Source of the DNA: Nymphaea colorata
Taxonomy: Eukaryota; Streptophyta; Magnoliopsida; Nymphaeales; Nymphaeaceae
Direction: 5' to 3'
DNA: 64,000 bases
Assembly: GCF_008831285.2 (NCBI RefSeq)
Contig: NC_045145.1
Location: 11,904,802-11,968,801, forward strand
A program made the translations under genes and the position numbers. Under the pieces are notes generated by a model. That model did no database searches. It was not told the origin of the DNA and worked only from the letters and a program-made list of their open reading frames with translations. Shown here in pieces: positions 1 through 8,967 of the stretch (positions are counted from its first letter, which is position 1; each line of letters begins with the position of its first letter).

Positions 1-308
1 ACATGTGCTTAACTTTGCATATTGTTGAATGCATCTATATATATTTTATTTCTCATGAATATGCATTTATATATCTTTATATACATATAAATATGCCAGA
101 CATACAAGAACTACATGCAGCACTTAGGTCTAAATATTCCTATACAAAATCTGAAAAGAATCTGGTTCAACCTCCAGGTCTGCCTATTACAGCACATCTC
201 CCGAACACCACAGCAGCTCACTCTAAACCCTTGCAACATATATTTATTTATATACATTTTCAGCTTATAACTTGTTCCTAATAAATTACATATATGTCAA
301 CATACATT
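1..308 (-). mobile_element. Gypsy-1 LTR fragment (left part)
   Basis: No gene is seen here. The stretch aligns by eye with 24890-25215, sharing a CTTTGCATAT.GAATGCATC block, the run ending in ACATATAAATATG, and the ACTTAGGTCTA block. In the second copy this sequence runs straight on into the segment matching 3839 onward. It is therefore the distal part of a long Gypsy LTR on the minus strand, separated here from the rest by a 3.5 kb insert. The outer end of the LTR lies beyond the window. Confidence 0.6.
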
Positions 309-539
309 CCAGGTAGTGTTTGATGGTTAGGGATTTAAGAATTGGAAATATATTTCTGGAAATATATTTCCTGGAATAAAAGAATGAGAAAAATATTTCT
401 GATTCTCATTTTGATGTGTGTGTGATAACTAAGAATTATGTTTCCAGAAATATATTTCTGTGTTTGATGATACAGAAATATATTTCCAGAAATATATTTC
501 TGTGTTTGATAATAAAGAAACATATTTCCAGATTTACAT

Positions 540-732
540 AATCTTCAAATTTTTAACCAATTCATTGCTCCCTTCTAATTCCTTCAGGAGATGTGCCTCT
601 GCAGCTTTGGCTCTTGCACCAGGCTCTTGAAACTCAGAACGTTGCCGAGAAATGTAACCCACTTTGTCAGCAAGAACCCGAATACAGACATGAAGTTCTG
701 TACCAATGTCATCCTCGCTCTCATTGGCAGAG
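540..732 (-). pseudogene. ATG11: ATG11 exon fragment (C-terminal coiled-coil region)
   Basis: Reading the minus strand, a good acceptor (TTTCATTTCAG) is followed from 732 by an open frame that begins SANESEDDIGTELH, continues with CIRVLADKVGYISRQR and ends at a TAA near 540. The ADKVG(F/Y)xSR signature and the following acidic/coiled-coil stretch are characteristic of the plant autophagy scaffold ATG11, which links selective-autophagy receptors to the ATG1 kinase complex. Only about 60 of more than 1,100 residues are present, the frame ends abruptly and the neighbouring exons are missing, so this is a captured fragment and not a gene. Assignment rests on family memory and needs a protein search. 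Confidence 0.6.
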
Positions 733-1136
733 CTGAAATGAAATTCAGAAAAGTGCAAAAAAGAATCACTAACAGAATGTTATCATACAAAAGTACAGCA
801 TGACACTGTTGCAGAAAAAGGAAAGCAGTCATGCTTAATGAATTTGCAGTCACCAATATGCAACGACAAGAATTACCCCAAACAATCATGTGGTATCTTC
901 TACCTCATGGCTGTATGGTCTATGGAATTAAGTAGAAGAACTTTCAAAGTAGGCAAAATAAAAATTACACAACTTAAAAAACATTTTGAGGATCCTGAAA
1001 GAAAAGAACTGGAATAATACCATGAAAAGAAAAAAGAAAAGATAGACCAGATGCATCAACAGTTGCAAAGGGAAAATGATGGCCCCACTGAGCACTTTTA
1101 GTAGGTCCAATGAAAGAAGGGTTCTAGTTAACACAC

Positions 1137-1355
1137 CTGAGATTCATCCAAGAGCTTCAAACTAACTTCAAGTTCTTTTCTGAACCCTAAATTTAACTTC
1201 CTCCAAAGCAGAGTTAAGCTTTGATTCAGTCTCGTTGTATTCATTTGATTTCTTTTCCAGTGCATCTCTAAGTTTTACAATTATTGCTTCTGCCACTTTG
1301 GAAGCCCTGTTGGATTGTTCAGTAGCATTAACTTCCTGAGAACCTGTCTCAAGTT
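1137..1355 (-). pseudogene. ATG11: ATG11 exon fragment, frameshifted
   Basis: The minus strand reads a coiled-coil peptide containing EKSNEYNETESKLNSALEEV. After a one-base frame change it continues as ELEVSLKLLDESQ and then meets a GT donor at 1136-1135. In plant ATG11 an equivalent exon ends at LLDESQ directly before an intron, so both sequence and exon boundary fit. It lies upstream (minus sense) of the other ATG11 fragment, in the right order. The large exon that should lie between them was not found in 733-1136. The frameshift and the missing exon mark it as dead. Confidence 0.55.
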
Positions 1356-2542
1356 GATCATCTATTTTCCCATTTGTGCCAATTTTTGTTTTTCCTAACT
1401 CCCATGTTATAAATCACTTCAATCCAAGGACATGAACAACCCAGCCAAAACTTTTCCAAATAAAAAGATATAAGGGCATAAAGCCATTTCTTAGGCTCTG
1501 TATGCATGGGGGCTTCAACTTCAATATCACCAAATTGCATACTTCCTTCTCTATGAAGGCAGAAGCACACAAAAGGCTAAAAATTCAAAGCATAGCACAT
1601 CAAGGAGAAGTGTGCGCGTGCCAAAAACACCTATGCAGAAGCATTTGTAACAACATGATAGAATACAGGTCAAGGGAGAAAAAAGATCATCTAATGCTAT
1701 TGCTACCTGAGGCAGTATTGGCATCACATAGAATAGAGATTGAGCTTGGTAAACAATATGCAACGTAAAGGCTCCATAGATCATGATTCATATTAGATTA
1801 TGGAATTTGAGATCAAGAGAAAGTAGTTTTCAAGAATTAACAGAAGGCATATCTGGGAACATACAACCTTCATACTGAAACATGTGAATCCTTCAAAACA
1901 AAACCAAACAGAACCAGATAAAGTGCACTATAGCATCCAATATGTGAAGCTCTGAATAAATGATCCAAAATCGTAAAAAAAAAACTGTGAAGTGTAAAGT
2001 AATTGGGAGGATCAAGACATGCGCCTAGCATCATCAGCACCGCTGCACCAGAGATCAATATCACAAAACTCAGCTTGATACAGTTCAATTGTTAACGTAA
2101 CATGGTTCTATAAGGAGCTCCAAGATTTTTCAAGCAATCAAGAGCACAATGAAACTTCTAAGATCCCATGCATGTAATTAAAAGGACCTATGATGCTCTT
2201 GCGAGCGCTCATCAACCGAAAAAATTCACCAACCTGTGTATATACAGAAAGTCTGAACCTACCAAACAATAGATTGGATGCAAAAGATAATTACAGTTCA
2301 GCATACCAGAACGAAGCCAACGTCATAAGCCAGACAATCAAACATGTACAGAAAGAAGAAACTAGTTAAAAGAGGACATACCACTAGACAATTTTACATT
2401 TCATACTGCGTTTATGAATGTACAGCAAAATGAAAAAGAAAAGTAGTTGGGCAATTCACAATGGCCCAATTATACATTTACAATCCCTCTTGATTCTCAT
2501 TCATGTTCCGGATGCTCAATTGCTTTACTAGAGAGAAGGCTT
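1356..2542. other. Non-coding interior of the 3.5 kb insert
   Basis: I see no convincing gene. Short open stretches occur on both strands without recognisable motifs. A splice-acceptor-like TATACACAG followed by about 20 sense codons (minus strand, around 2250-2170) may be another captured exon, but it is too short to identify. Confidence 0.4.
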
Positions 2543-3343
2543 TTATGTACCATCGACAGTTATGATATCTGGGATCCTGTTTTCCGATATATTGCTAAAC
2601 CTTCTCAATACAGTGTGGTAGGAAGTTAAAGCCGGTACCTGCTCCCCAAAAGACCCAAAAACCTGCATAAAGATTTCGTCATCAAATGCAGCTAGAACAT
2701 CTATGCTCAAGAAATGATCCGCCAAATGCAACTCCTTGTGGAGGCAATCTGAATGAATCCTGTATTCTCTGATCCACTTCTCCTCCACATAGTCCTTCAG
2801 CACCCATATATCCAAGGTGGCATTAGAGACGTCAAAATAGAGAAAATACAGAAAGCCACCAATCTCAAACAAGTACACATCATGCATTCCACCGCAGAAG
2901 TCACCCCCATAGAAGCAATTAGGATACGCCAAGTGCCGGAATCTCTCTTCCCGGATATTGAAAGCGACAATCGACTCCGACCCGTAGCGCTGAGCCACAA
3001 AATTGGTGGGAAGTATCTCAGGCTGCAACCCATCTGCGGTTTCATCAACGATCTTAAAAATCTCCGCCAACCAATGGATGGCTCCATTAACACAAGGGAG
3101 GGAAAATGTGGAAGAGCAACATGCTGCAGCAGGAACAGCGCCCTCGAGGCTTCTCCATGATCGATCAACACCCAAAGTGAATATCTTCGCGTCAATGGCG
3201 GACCCTTGGTGGGAGATGATGAGAACCTTATGCGCGCTCCACTTGGGAGAGGGGTCGAAGAGGAGCTGGCAGATCGAGACAGAGATAGGAGAGGACCCCG
3301 GGAGGCCAAAAATCTCGTGGGTCGCCGGGTTCACGACATGGTG
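2543..3343 (-). pseudogene. F-box-associated (FBA-type) protein, N-terminus missing
   Basis: The minus strand holds about 265 sense codons containing VVNPATHEIFGLPG, the entry motif of the FBA domain of plant F-box proteins. Typical FBA features follow: a region around CVNGAIHWLAE, then IVAFNIREERFRHLAYP, then a block on the colour/shape of the encoded beta-propeller (FLYFLYFDVSNATLDIWVLKDY, interrupted here only in my wording). F-box/FBA proteins are substrate receptors of SCF ubiquitin ligases. The F-box itself should lie upstream, but the frame runs into a stop within about 20 codons upstream of VVNPATH and nothing F-box-like is present up to 3480. The nearest in-frame start would be a GTG. 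It shares the insert and strand with the ATG11 pieces, which favours a captured, 5'-truncated copy. Confidence 0.6.
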
Positions 3344-3421
3344 GTGGCATCTTCCACCTTCCCCTTCAACAGAAGCGGTTCAAAACCCTCACCTTATTAA
3401 GGAGCTGATGAGGGAATCCTT

Positions 3422-3847
3422 CGAGTGGGGAAGGTTCGTGGCAGCAGGAAGAAGGCTGCAGCTTCACGGCGCGTGAGGACGAAGAGCATTGCGTGAGGAC
3501 GAAGAGGACTGCTGCTGCGAGAGGCGAGAGGCGAGTGAGGGAAGACGAAGAGGGCTGCGGCTGCGAGAGGCGAGTAAGCGAAGAGGCAGCGAAACGGGAA
3601 ACGTGACCGTGCCCCAACGGTCCGAAAAAAAACTCCGGAAACATATTTCCACCCATCCGGGTGGAATAATGTTTCCGGAAACATTATTCCGGAATCGACC
3701 TCAACGGTCGAAAATATAATTCCGAGTTTGATACGTAGGATTTTTTTTTTTAAATTTGAAATATTATTCCGTTGCCAGCCCATCAAACAATACGAGTGGG
3801 GAAGGTTTACTAGGACTATTATTCCGTTGCTATAGTGAAATATTATT
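3422..3847. repeat. Junction built from short direct repeats (filler-like)
   Basis: Four short blocks abut one another at the right edge of the insert, and each has a perfect second copy nearby. They are CGAGTGGGGAAGGTT at 3793-3807 and 3422-3436, TTTACTAGGAC at 3806-3816 and 3891-3901, TATTATTCCGTTGC at 3817-3830 and 3762-3775, and TGAAATATTATT at 3836-3847 and 3757-3768. This patchwork is what template-switching end-joining repair leaves behind. Confidence 0.6.
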
Positions 3848-4323
3848 GTCTCAATACTTACTGGAGTCCTCCATATAGAGACATACCTTATTTACTAGGA
3901 CTGCTCTAGTGCATAGTCACAAATAACATAACGGCGAGGTTTTCTCGAGTATAATACAGGGGGATTGAAAAAAATTGGAGAAATACAAAAATTTTAAAAA
4001 AAAACTAAAAGTAGGAGAAAAATAAAATAAGTGAGAAGCTAATAACACCAAAAGATAAGTAGATTTGCAACAAATAAAAAAGAGAAAATGAAAAAAAAAA
4101 ACTGTTTGACATTTAAAAAACTGAAAAAATGAAAAAAGTGAAAAAAACATGAAAAAATGTTATTTTCATTTTTAATTTTTTTAGTTTTAAACAGCCATTT
4201 AATCTATCACATTTTTTTGTGTTTTTTTTAAAACGCGTTTTTTGTGACTATGGTTTTAGACTTTCCTGAATTACACACATATATGTAACTTCATATTATA
4301 AGATACCCCACTTAGACCAAACT

Positions 4324-4396
<73 letters not shown>

Positions 4397-5222
4397 GATA
4401 TATATAAACTAGTTGCCAACCAGTTAGGTACAACACTCACCTAAATAGAACCAAGCCTCAACCGATAGCACTTCAACTCCTTACTTTCTGATTGAGATGA
4501 TAGTGAGATGATAGTTGGGCAACCCAGCTACCTACTTTGTTCTTTGTGCTCCTCCCAAGATGTTGCTAAAAATGCAAGATATATATATCTTTAAAATTTT
4601 GTTGCTTGAACTTTCTTCACCAATACTACAGCAAATGGGTAAGTAAAATGCTGCCATTAACTATTTATTTTCACAGCTACCTCATTATGACTTAATAACT
4701 AACTGTGACTAGCCTCAAGCTTACAGGTAAATAAATAAATGAATAATTATATATATATATATATTTATTTACTTACAATTTTCCCTTAAACCATAATATA
4801 TCTATAATTAGACCCATTGAAATTGTAGTCCTCGAAATTTGCACGTACCTTATTCAAAAAACTGATGATCACTCTTGTTCATGTCATCCTCATATTTCCA
4901 AGTGCATTCTATGATGTTGCCATTCCACCTGTACTAACAAAATCTTCTTCCCCATAACACACCTTCCTTTCAATCTATGACCTCAAGTGGTCTTTCCTCC
5001 ATTGTCATATCTTTTTGCAAATCTACCTCATCATAGTCTATCACATGTGAAGTATCTGATACATACTTCCGAAACATGGATACATAAACATTGGATGTGC
5101 ATGGTTGTATTGTGGTGGTAGTAAAATTCGATAAGCCATGTTTTTCTCTAAATTTTCAAATTTCCAATATGCCTTGGGCACAGATTCCCCTTCTTTTTGA
5201 ACTGAAACATGCTCTTGGTGGG
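3839..5222 (-). mobile_element. Gypsy-1, LTR remainder and 3' end of pol
   Basis: The stretch matches 25204-26600 block by block. Shared blocks include TTGTCTCAATAC near the left edge, the CTACCTACTTTGT block, the AATTTTGTTGCT.GAACTTTCT block, and the block around the end of the coding region at 4835-5220. On the minus strand the last part reads as the degraded C-terminus of a Ty3/Gypsy integrase. The polypurine tract and LTR start seen in the second copy near 26148 are deleted here. The outer Copia element interrupts the element at 5222. Confidence 0.65.
4327..4396. repeat. (CA)n-(TA)n microsatellite
   Basis: An uninterrupted CA run of about 46 bp passes directly into a TA run of about 24 bp. 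It lies within the Gypsy-1 LTR. The second Gypsy copy carries TA runs at the equivalent place (25350-25395). Confidence 0.9.
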
Positions 5223-5509
5223 TGTTAGAATATATTGTAATGGGGAACCGGGTCCATATCTGGACCCGGTCCTATGGGGTACGGATACCGAGGCAGACTC
5301 GGTACCCTAGGCGGCACTCTTTCTCTCCCTCCTATATATTCTTCACTTACATGTAATTGTTGAGTTAAGTGAATATTATTTTCTCTCTCCTAGGGTTGCG
5401 GTTTGCCCCTAGGTCAGAGCTTTCCCGTGGTTTTTCACCTCTTTCTGAGGTTTTCCACGTATATTGTGTGTGCTTTCTCTGCTCTCTCCTTGTGGTTCGT
5501 GTTTCTACA
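5223..5509 (+). repeat. 5' LTR of outer Copia element
   Basis: It begins TGTTAG and ends CTACA. It contains a probable TATA box (CCTATATATTC at about 5329-5339). Two stem-loops occupy the U3 part: arms CCGGGTCCA/TGGACCCGG at 5248-5269 and TACCGAG/CTCGGTA at 5286-5304. The only two differences from the 3' LTR lie between these hairpins. As the 5' LTR it would carry the promoter for the genomic transcript. Confidence 0.96.
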
Positions 5510-5521
5510 TGGTATCAGAGC
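5510..5521 (+). other. Primer-binding site, outer Copia
   Basis: TGGTATCAGAGC follows the 5' LTR directly. This is the plant Copia primer-binding site complementary to initiator methionine tRNA. Confidence 0.95.
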
Positions 5522-5895
5522 CACCGCGTGTGAGATCGTTGGTGTGCAAGTAGTGCTTTTCCGCCGTTCACGTGCCGCCTCCGTTGCCGTTTCCAGCACC
5601 GCCGCTGACACTGTTCTCAGCGCCGCTGCTGTCGTTGTTTCCAGTGCTGACGCCGTCCAGGAACGCCGTCGTTCCCAGCGCCGTCGCCGGTGTGGTTTCT
5701 TTCTTTGCTGCCATCGTTCCCAGCATCGTCCTGCCCTGCCGCCGTCGCCGCCGTCGTTATCAGCGCCGCCCTGCCGCCGTCGCCGGTCCCAACGCCGCCG
5801 TCGACTGGGTTATCTCCGCTGCCCTCTTTTTCTGTTCCGCTGCCCTCTTTTTCTGTTCCGCCGCCGGCCGGTTGTGACCTTCTTTGGGGATTGCA
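5522..5895 (+). other. GC-rich leader of outer Copia element
   Basis: This is the untranslated leader between the primer-binding site and gag. It is rich in GCCGCC/GCCGTC runs and contains a duplicated TTTTTCTGTTCCGCTGCCC block around 5826-5860. Open frames through it are a by-product of its composition; the gag start is the ATG at 5896. Confidence 0.7.
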
Positions 5896-6666
5896 ATGGC
5901 TGACGCAGTGATTTCCAAGATTGATGATGCCCTAGACACCAGCAACAATACCAAGGGTGAGAACTTGCCTGTTCATGTCACCTCCATTCGGCTGAACAAG
6001 GATAACTATCTCTTGTGGTCTGCTGCCCTAGAAATCGTGATTACTAGTCGTGGTCGCCTGCACTATATCACTTGGGAGAAGCCTGCACCTTCTAAAACTG
6101 ATTCGCAATGGCCGACCTGGGCGTTGGAAGATAGTCAGGTTAAAGTATGGATTATTAGTTCAGTTTCCGCAGATATTCAGCCTTTGATCTTGCATAAATC
6201 GACTGTGTATGATATGTGGACTGTTCTTGCACGTATGTATGGTCGTAAGAAGCGTGTTTTACGTGCATATCAAATCAAACATAGCATATATGCTCTTAAA
6301 CAGGGTGATTTATCTGTTGCCTCCTTCTATGCCGCCCTGAAGACCAAATGGGAGGAACTGGATTATCATGTGAATGATGACTGGAAATGTGGTGTTGATC
6401 ATGCCCTGTATTGGGAAAAGGAATGGATGGACCGCACCTTTATCTTCCTTGGAGGCCTGCGTGATGAGTTTGAAACCATTCGGAGCCAGATTCTTAACTG
6501 TGATGAGATTCCTGGAATCGAAGAGGTGTATGCTCGTATTGAGTCTGAGGAGCAATGGCGCCATATTATGCATATTGACACCCATCAGGGGAGTTCTCCA
6601 GCAGCCTTTGTGAGCCATACTTCAGGGAGAGGGCAGCGTCCTACTCGACGATGCAACCATTGCAAC
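5896..6666 (+). pseudogene. Outer Copia gag, cut inside the zinc knuckle
   Basis: The ATG at 5896 opens a gag polyprotein (MADAVISKIDDALDTS...) with the usual Copia gag core: NKDNYLLWSAAL near residue 40, then the alpha-helical UBN2-type region through MWTVLARMYG and KWEELDYH to SEEQWRH. The frame reaches the nucleocapsid zinc knuckle and shows the first two cysteines as CNHCN at about 6651-6665. Foreign sequence from the nested element begins at 6667. The histidine and last cysteine of the knuckle lie on the far side, from 12260. The insertion therefore removes the rest of the polyprotein from this frame; reading continues only about 45 codons into the inner LTR. Confidence 0.9.
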
Positions 6667-6915
6667 TGTAGAAATACGAACAAGAAGAAGACGAAGAGAA
6701 ACAATGATCACGATGTAACGTGGAAAACCCTCAACACGAGGGAGAAAAAACCACGAATGAGGAGGAGTTGGTGCCCACTAGCAGCCAGACTCTCTCTCTC
6801 TTAAGATTATCATTAACACTTAAGGATTAGGGTTACATGACTTAAGTAGAGCCCAAAACGGGCTACAAGGCGGGTCGGGTATGGATCCGGACCCGAAACC
6901 CACAATCTATCAACA
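6667..6915 (-). repeat. 3' LTR of inner Copia element
   Basis: Read on the minus strand it starts TGTTGATAG and ends TTTCTACA. The TGA of TGTTGA serves as the stop codon of pol (6910-6912), so coding and LTR overlap by a few bases. It contains a GGGTCCGGATCC..ACCCG hairpin-prone block like that of the outer LTR. Confidence 0.95.
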
Positions 6916-8967
6916 CTCCCCCTCAAGTTGGGCATACATATCAAACATGCCCAACTTGGATACATTCCTCTCAAATGAAGCTGAAGGAAGAGCTTTCGTC
7001 AGAACATCAGCAGTTTGGTCATCAGACTTCATGTAAGGTAAGATCAACTCTTTCGCATCAATCCTTTCCCGAATGAAGTGACGATCAATTTCAACATGTT
7101 TTGTTCTGTCGTGAAGAACATGATTGTTGGCTAAGTTGATTGCAGACTTGTTATCACAATACATCTTCATAGGTCTTTCAATCTCTATTCCAATGTCAGT
7201 CAACAATATCTTCAACCATAATAACTCTGACACTCCCATAGCAATTGCCCTATATTCTGCCTCTGCACTGGATCTAGAGCAAACATCCTGTCTCTTGCTC
7301 CTCCATACAACAAGGTTTCCTCCCAAGTAAACACAGTACCCTGTAGTAGATCGTCTGGTATCACCACAACCTGCCCAATCCGCATCAGAATAGCCCTCGA
7401 TTTCCACAGTCTCTTGTTTCACATACAGGAGTCCCTTACCAGGATTTTTCTTCAAGTAGCATAGCACTCTGTCCACAGCCTTCAGATGTGCATCGGTTGG
7501 CGCATGCATGAATTGGCTCAAAACATTCACCGCAAAGGTGATATCAGGTCTCGTGAGGGTAAGATAAATTAGCTTCCCAACCAAACGTTGATATCTTCCC
7601 TTGTCTTCTTCACAGAGAGGCTCTCCATCTCTAAGACTCAACTTGTGCCCAGTGTCAAAAGGGGTAGGAGTAGGTCTACATCCCAATTTACCAGTTTCTT
7701 CCAGCAGATCTAATGTATATTTCCTTTGGTTTAGTACAAGACCAATACTAGACCTAGCAACCTCCATACCAAGAAAATACCTTAGCTTGCCAAGGTCATT
7801 GAGGTCGAATTCTGTAGCCAGTAACCCTTTTAACTTGATAATCTCCTCCTCATCATCTCCAGTAACAATCATGTCATCTACGTAGACGAGCAGGAGAGTA
7901 ACCCTGCTCTCCTTCTTCTTCACAAACAGAGTGTGATCTCCATTTCCTTGTTTGTATCCATGACGTATCATCACTCTTCTCAGTCGTTCAAACCACGCTC
8001 TGGGCGATTGCTTAAGGCCATACAAGGCCTTTTTCAGCTTACAACACTTTTCTGGTTCTTCATATCCTAGAGGCATATGCATATATACTTCTTCTTCGAG
8101 GTCACCATTGAGGAATGCATTCTTAACATCCAGTTGATACATCTTCCACTCCTTCATCACAGCTAGGGATATAACCACCCTCACAGTCTTCATTTTTGCA
8201 ACAGGAGCAAAGGTTTCCAAGTAATCAATTCCATATTTCTGGCTAAACCCCTTGGCCACAAGTCGAGCTTTATATCTTTCAACACTCCCATCTGGTTTGT
8301 ACTTGATGGTATACACCCATTTGGATCCAACTAGGTGAGCGGCTTCAGGAATCTTCACCACTTCCCATGTCAAGTTTCTTCTTAGGGCATCTATTTCTTC
8401 TTTCATTGCATCAGCCCACTTGGAGTCACTTTGAGCTTCAGCGACAGTCCTGGGAATCACAGCCAAAGAGAGAGTAGAAACAAAGCACTTGTAATCTTTC
8501 CCAAGTCTGGAATAAGAAACAAAATTACCAATGGGGTGTTGAGTACATAACCTGACACCCTTTCTCAGGGCAATGGGAAGATCGTCATTCTTCTTTTCAA
8601 CCTCATCATGAGTCTCCACGGTCTCCTTGGTAGGACTTGGTTCATCCAGGGAAGGAGTGGCATTGGGATTGGAAGTAGATCTAGCATCACAAGTCATCAC
8701 CTCTGTCTGAGTACCTCGTCTAGAGTAGAACTGTCCAAACAACTGAGGGCCTTCTTTCTCAATGCTATTGTCACCCCGTTCCTCCTTCTCAGGCACATCA
8801 ACAATATTAAGTGATTCTGCTTTCTTGTAGTCCAAGAAATCTATAAACTGAAGTTCCTGTCTCTGAGAATACTCTTCCCTGCCCACAGACTGCTCCCCTT
8901 GAAGAGGATTCGCACCAAAGTAAGAGGCATGTTCCAAGAAGGTAACATCCCTCGTAACATAAGCTCA
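6910..8967 (-). pseudogene. Inner Copia pol: reverse transcriptase and RNase H
   Basis: This is the continuation of the polyprotein after an in-frame TGA at 8965-8967. The reverse transcriptase starts around WEVVKIPEAAHLVGSKWV, with KARLVAKGFSQKYGIDY, the LDVKNAFLNG motif and an intact catalytic YVDD box (LLVYVDDMIVTGDD). RNase H follows with GYSDADWAG, SSAEAEYRA and the MYCDNKSAI motif. The frame ends EGEC plus TGA in the 3' LTR. The upstream stop sits in the linker between integrase and reverse transcriptase (context ITG-stop-AYVTRDVTF). There the outer element has an arginine-containing stretch, so CGA to TGA is the likely change. The enzyme domains themselves look intact. Confidence 0.93.

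Larger units (their letters stand above)
309..3838. mobile_element. 3.5 kb insert carrying host gene fragments (Pack-type element or repair insert)
   Basis: The insert is defined by comparison with the uninterrupted Gypsy copy at 24890-25260: sequence that is continuous there is split here between about 308 and 3838. Near the ends lie a 14-bp inverted pair with one mismatch, GTAGTGTTTGATGG at 313-326 and its complement at 3780-3793. Both ends carry a palindromic subterminal motif of the form GAAAYATATTTCC (several copies in 345-535, and again near 3645). No clear target-site duplication is visible. Inside, on the minus strand, are exon pieces of ATG11 and an F-box-associated coding region. 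A Pack-type DNA transposon is one reading; capture of genomic fragments during break repair is the other, because the right junction is scrambled. Confidence 0.5.

Noticed and set aside
961-1085. Coiled-coil-like plus-strand peptide (around ERKELE, HQQLQREN)
   Set aside because: It is interrupted by stops, lies opposite the ATG11 intron region, and its lysine/glutamate richness follows from A/G composition.
5522-5895. Open frames in the GC-rich Copia leader
   Set aside because: The composition is GCC repeats; the position between primer-binding site and gag ATG identifies it as untranslated leader.
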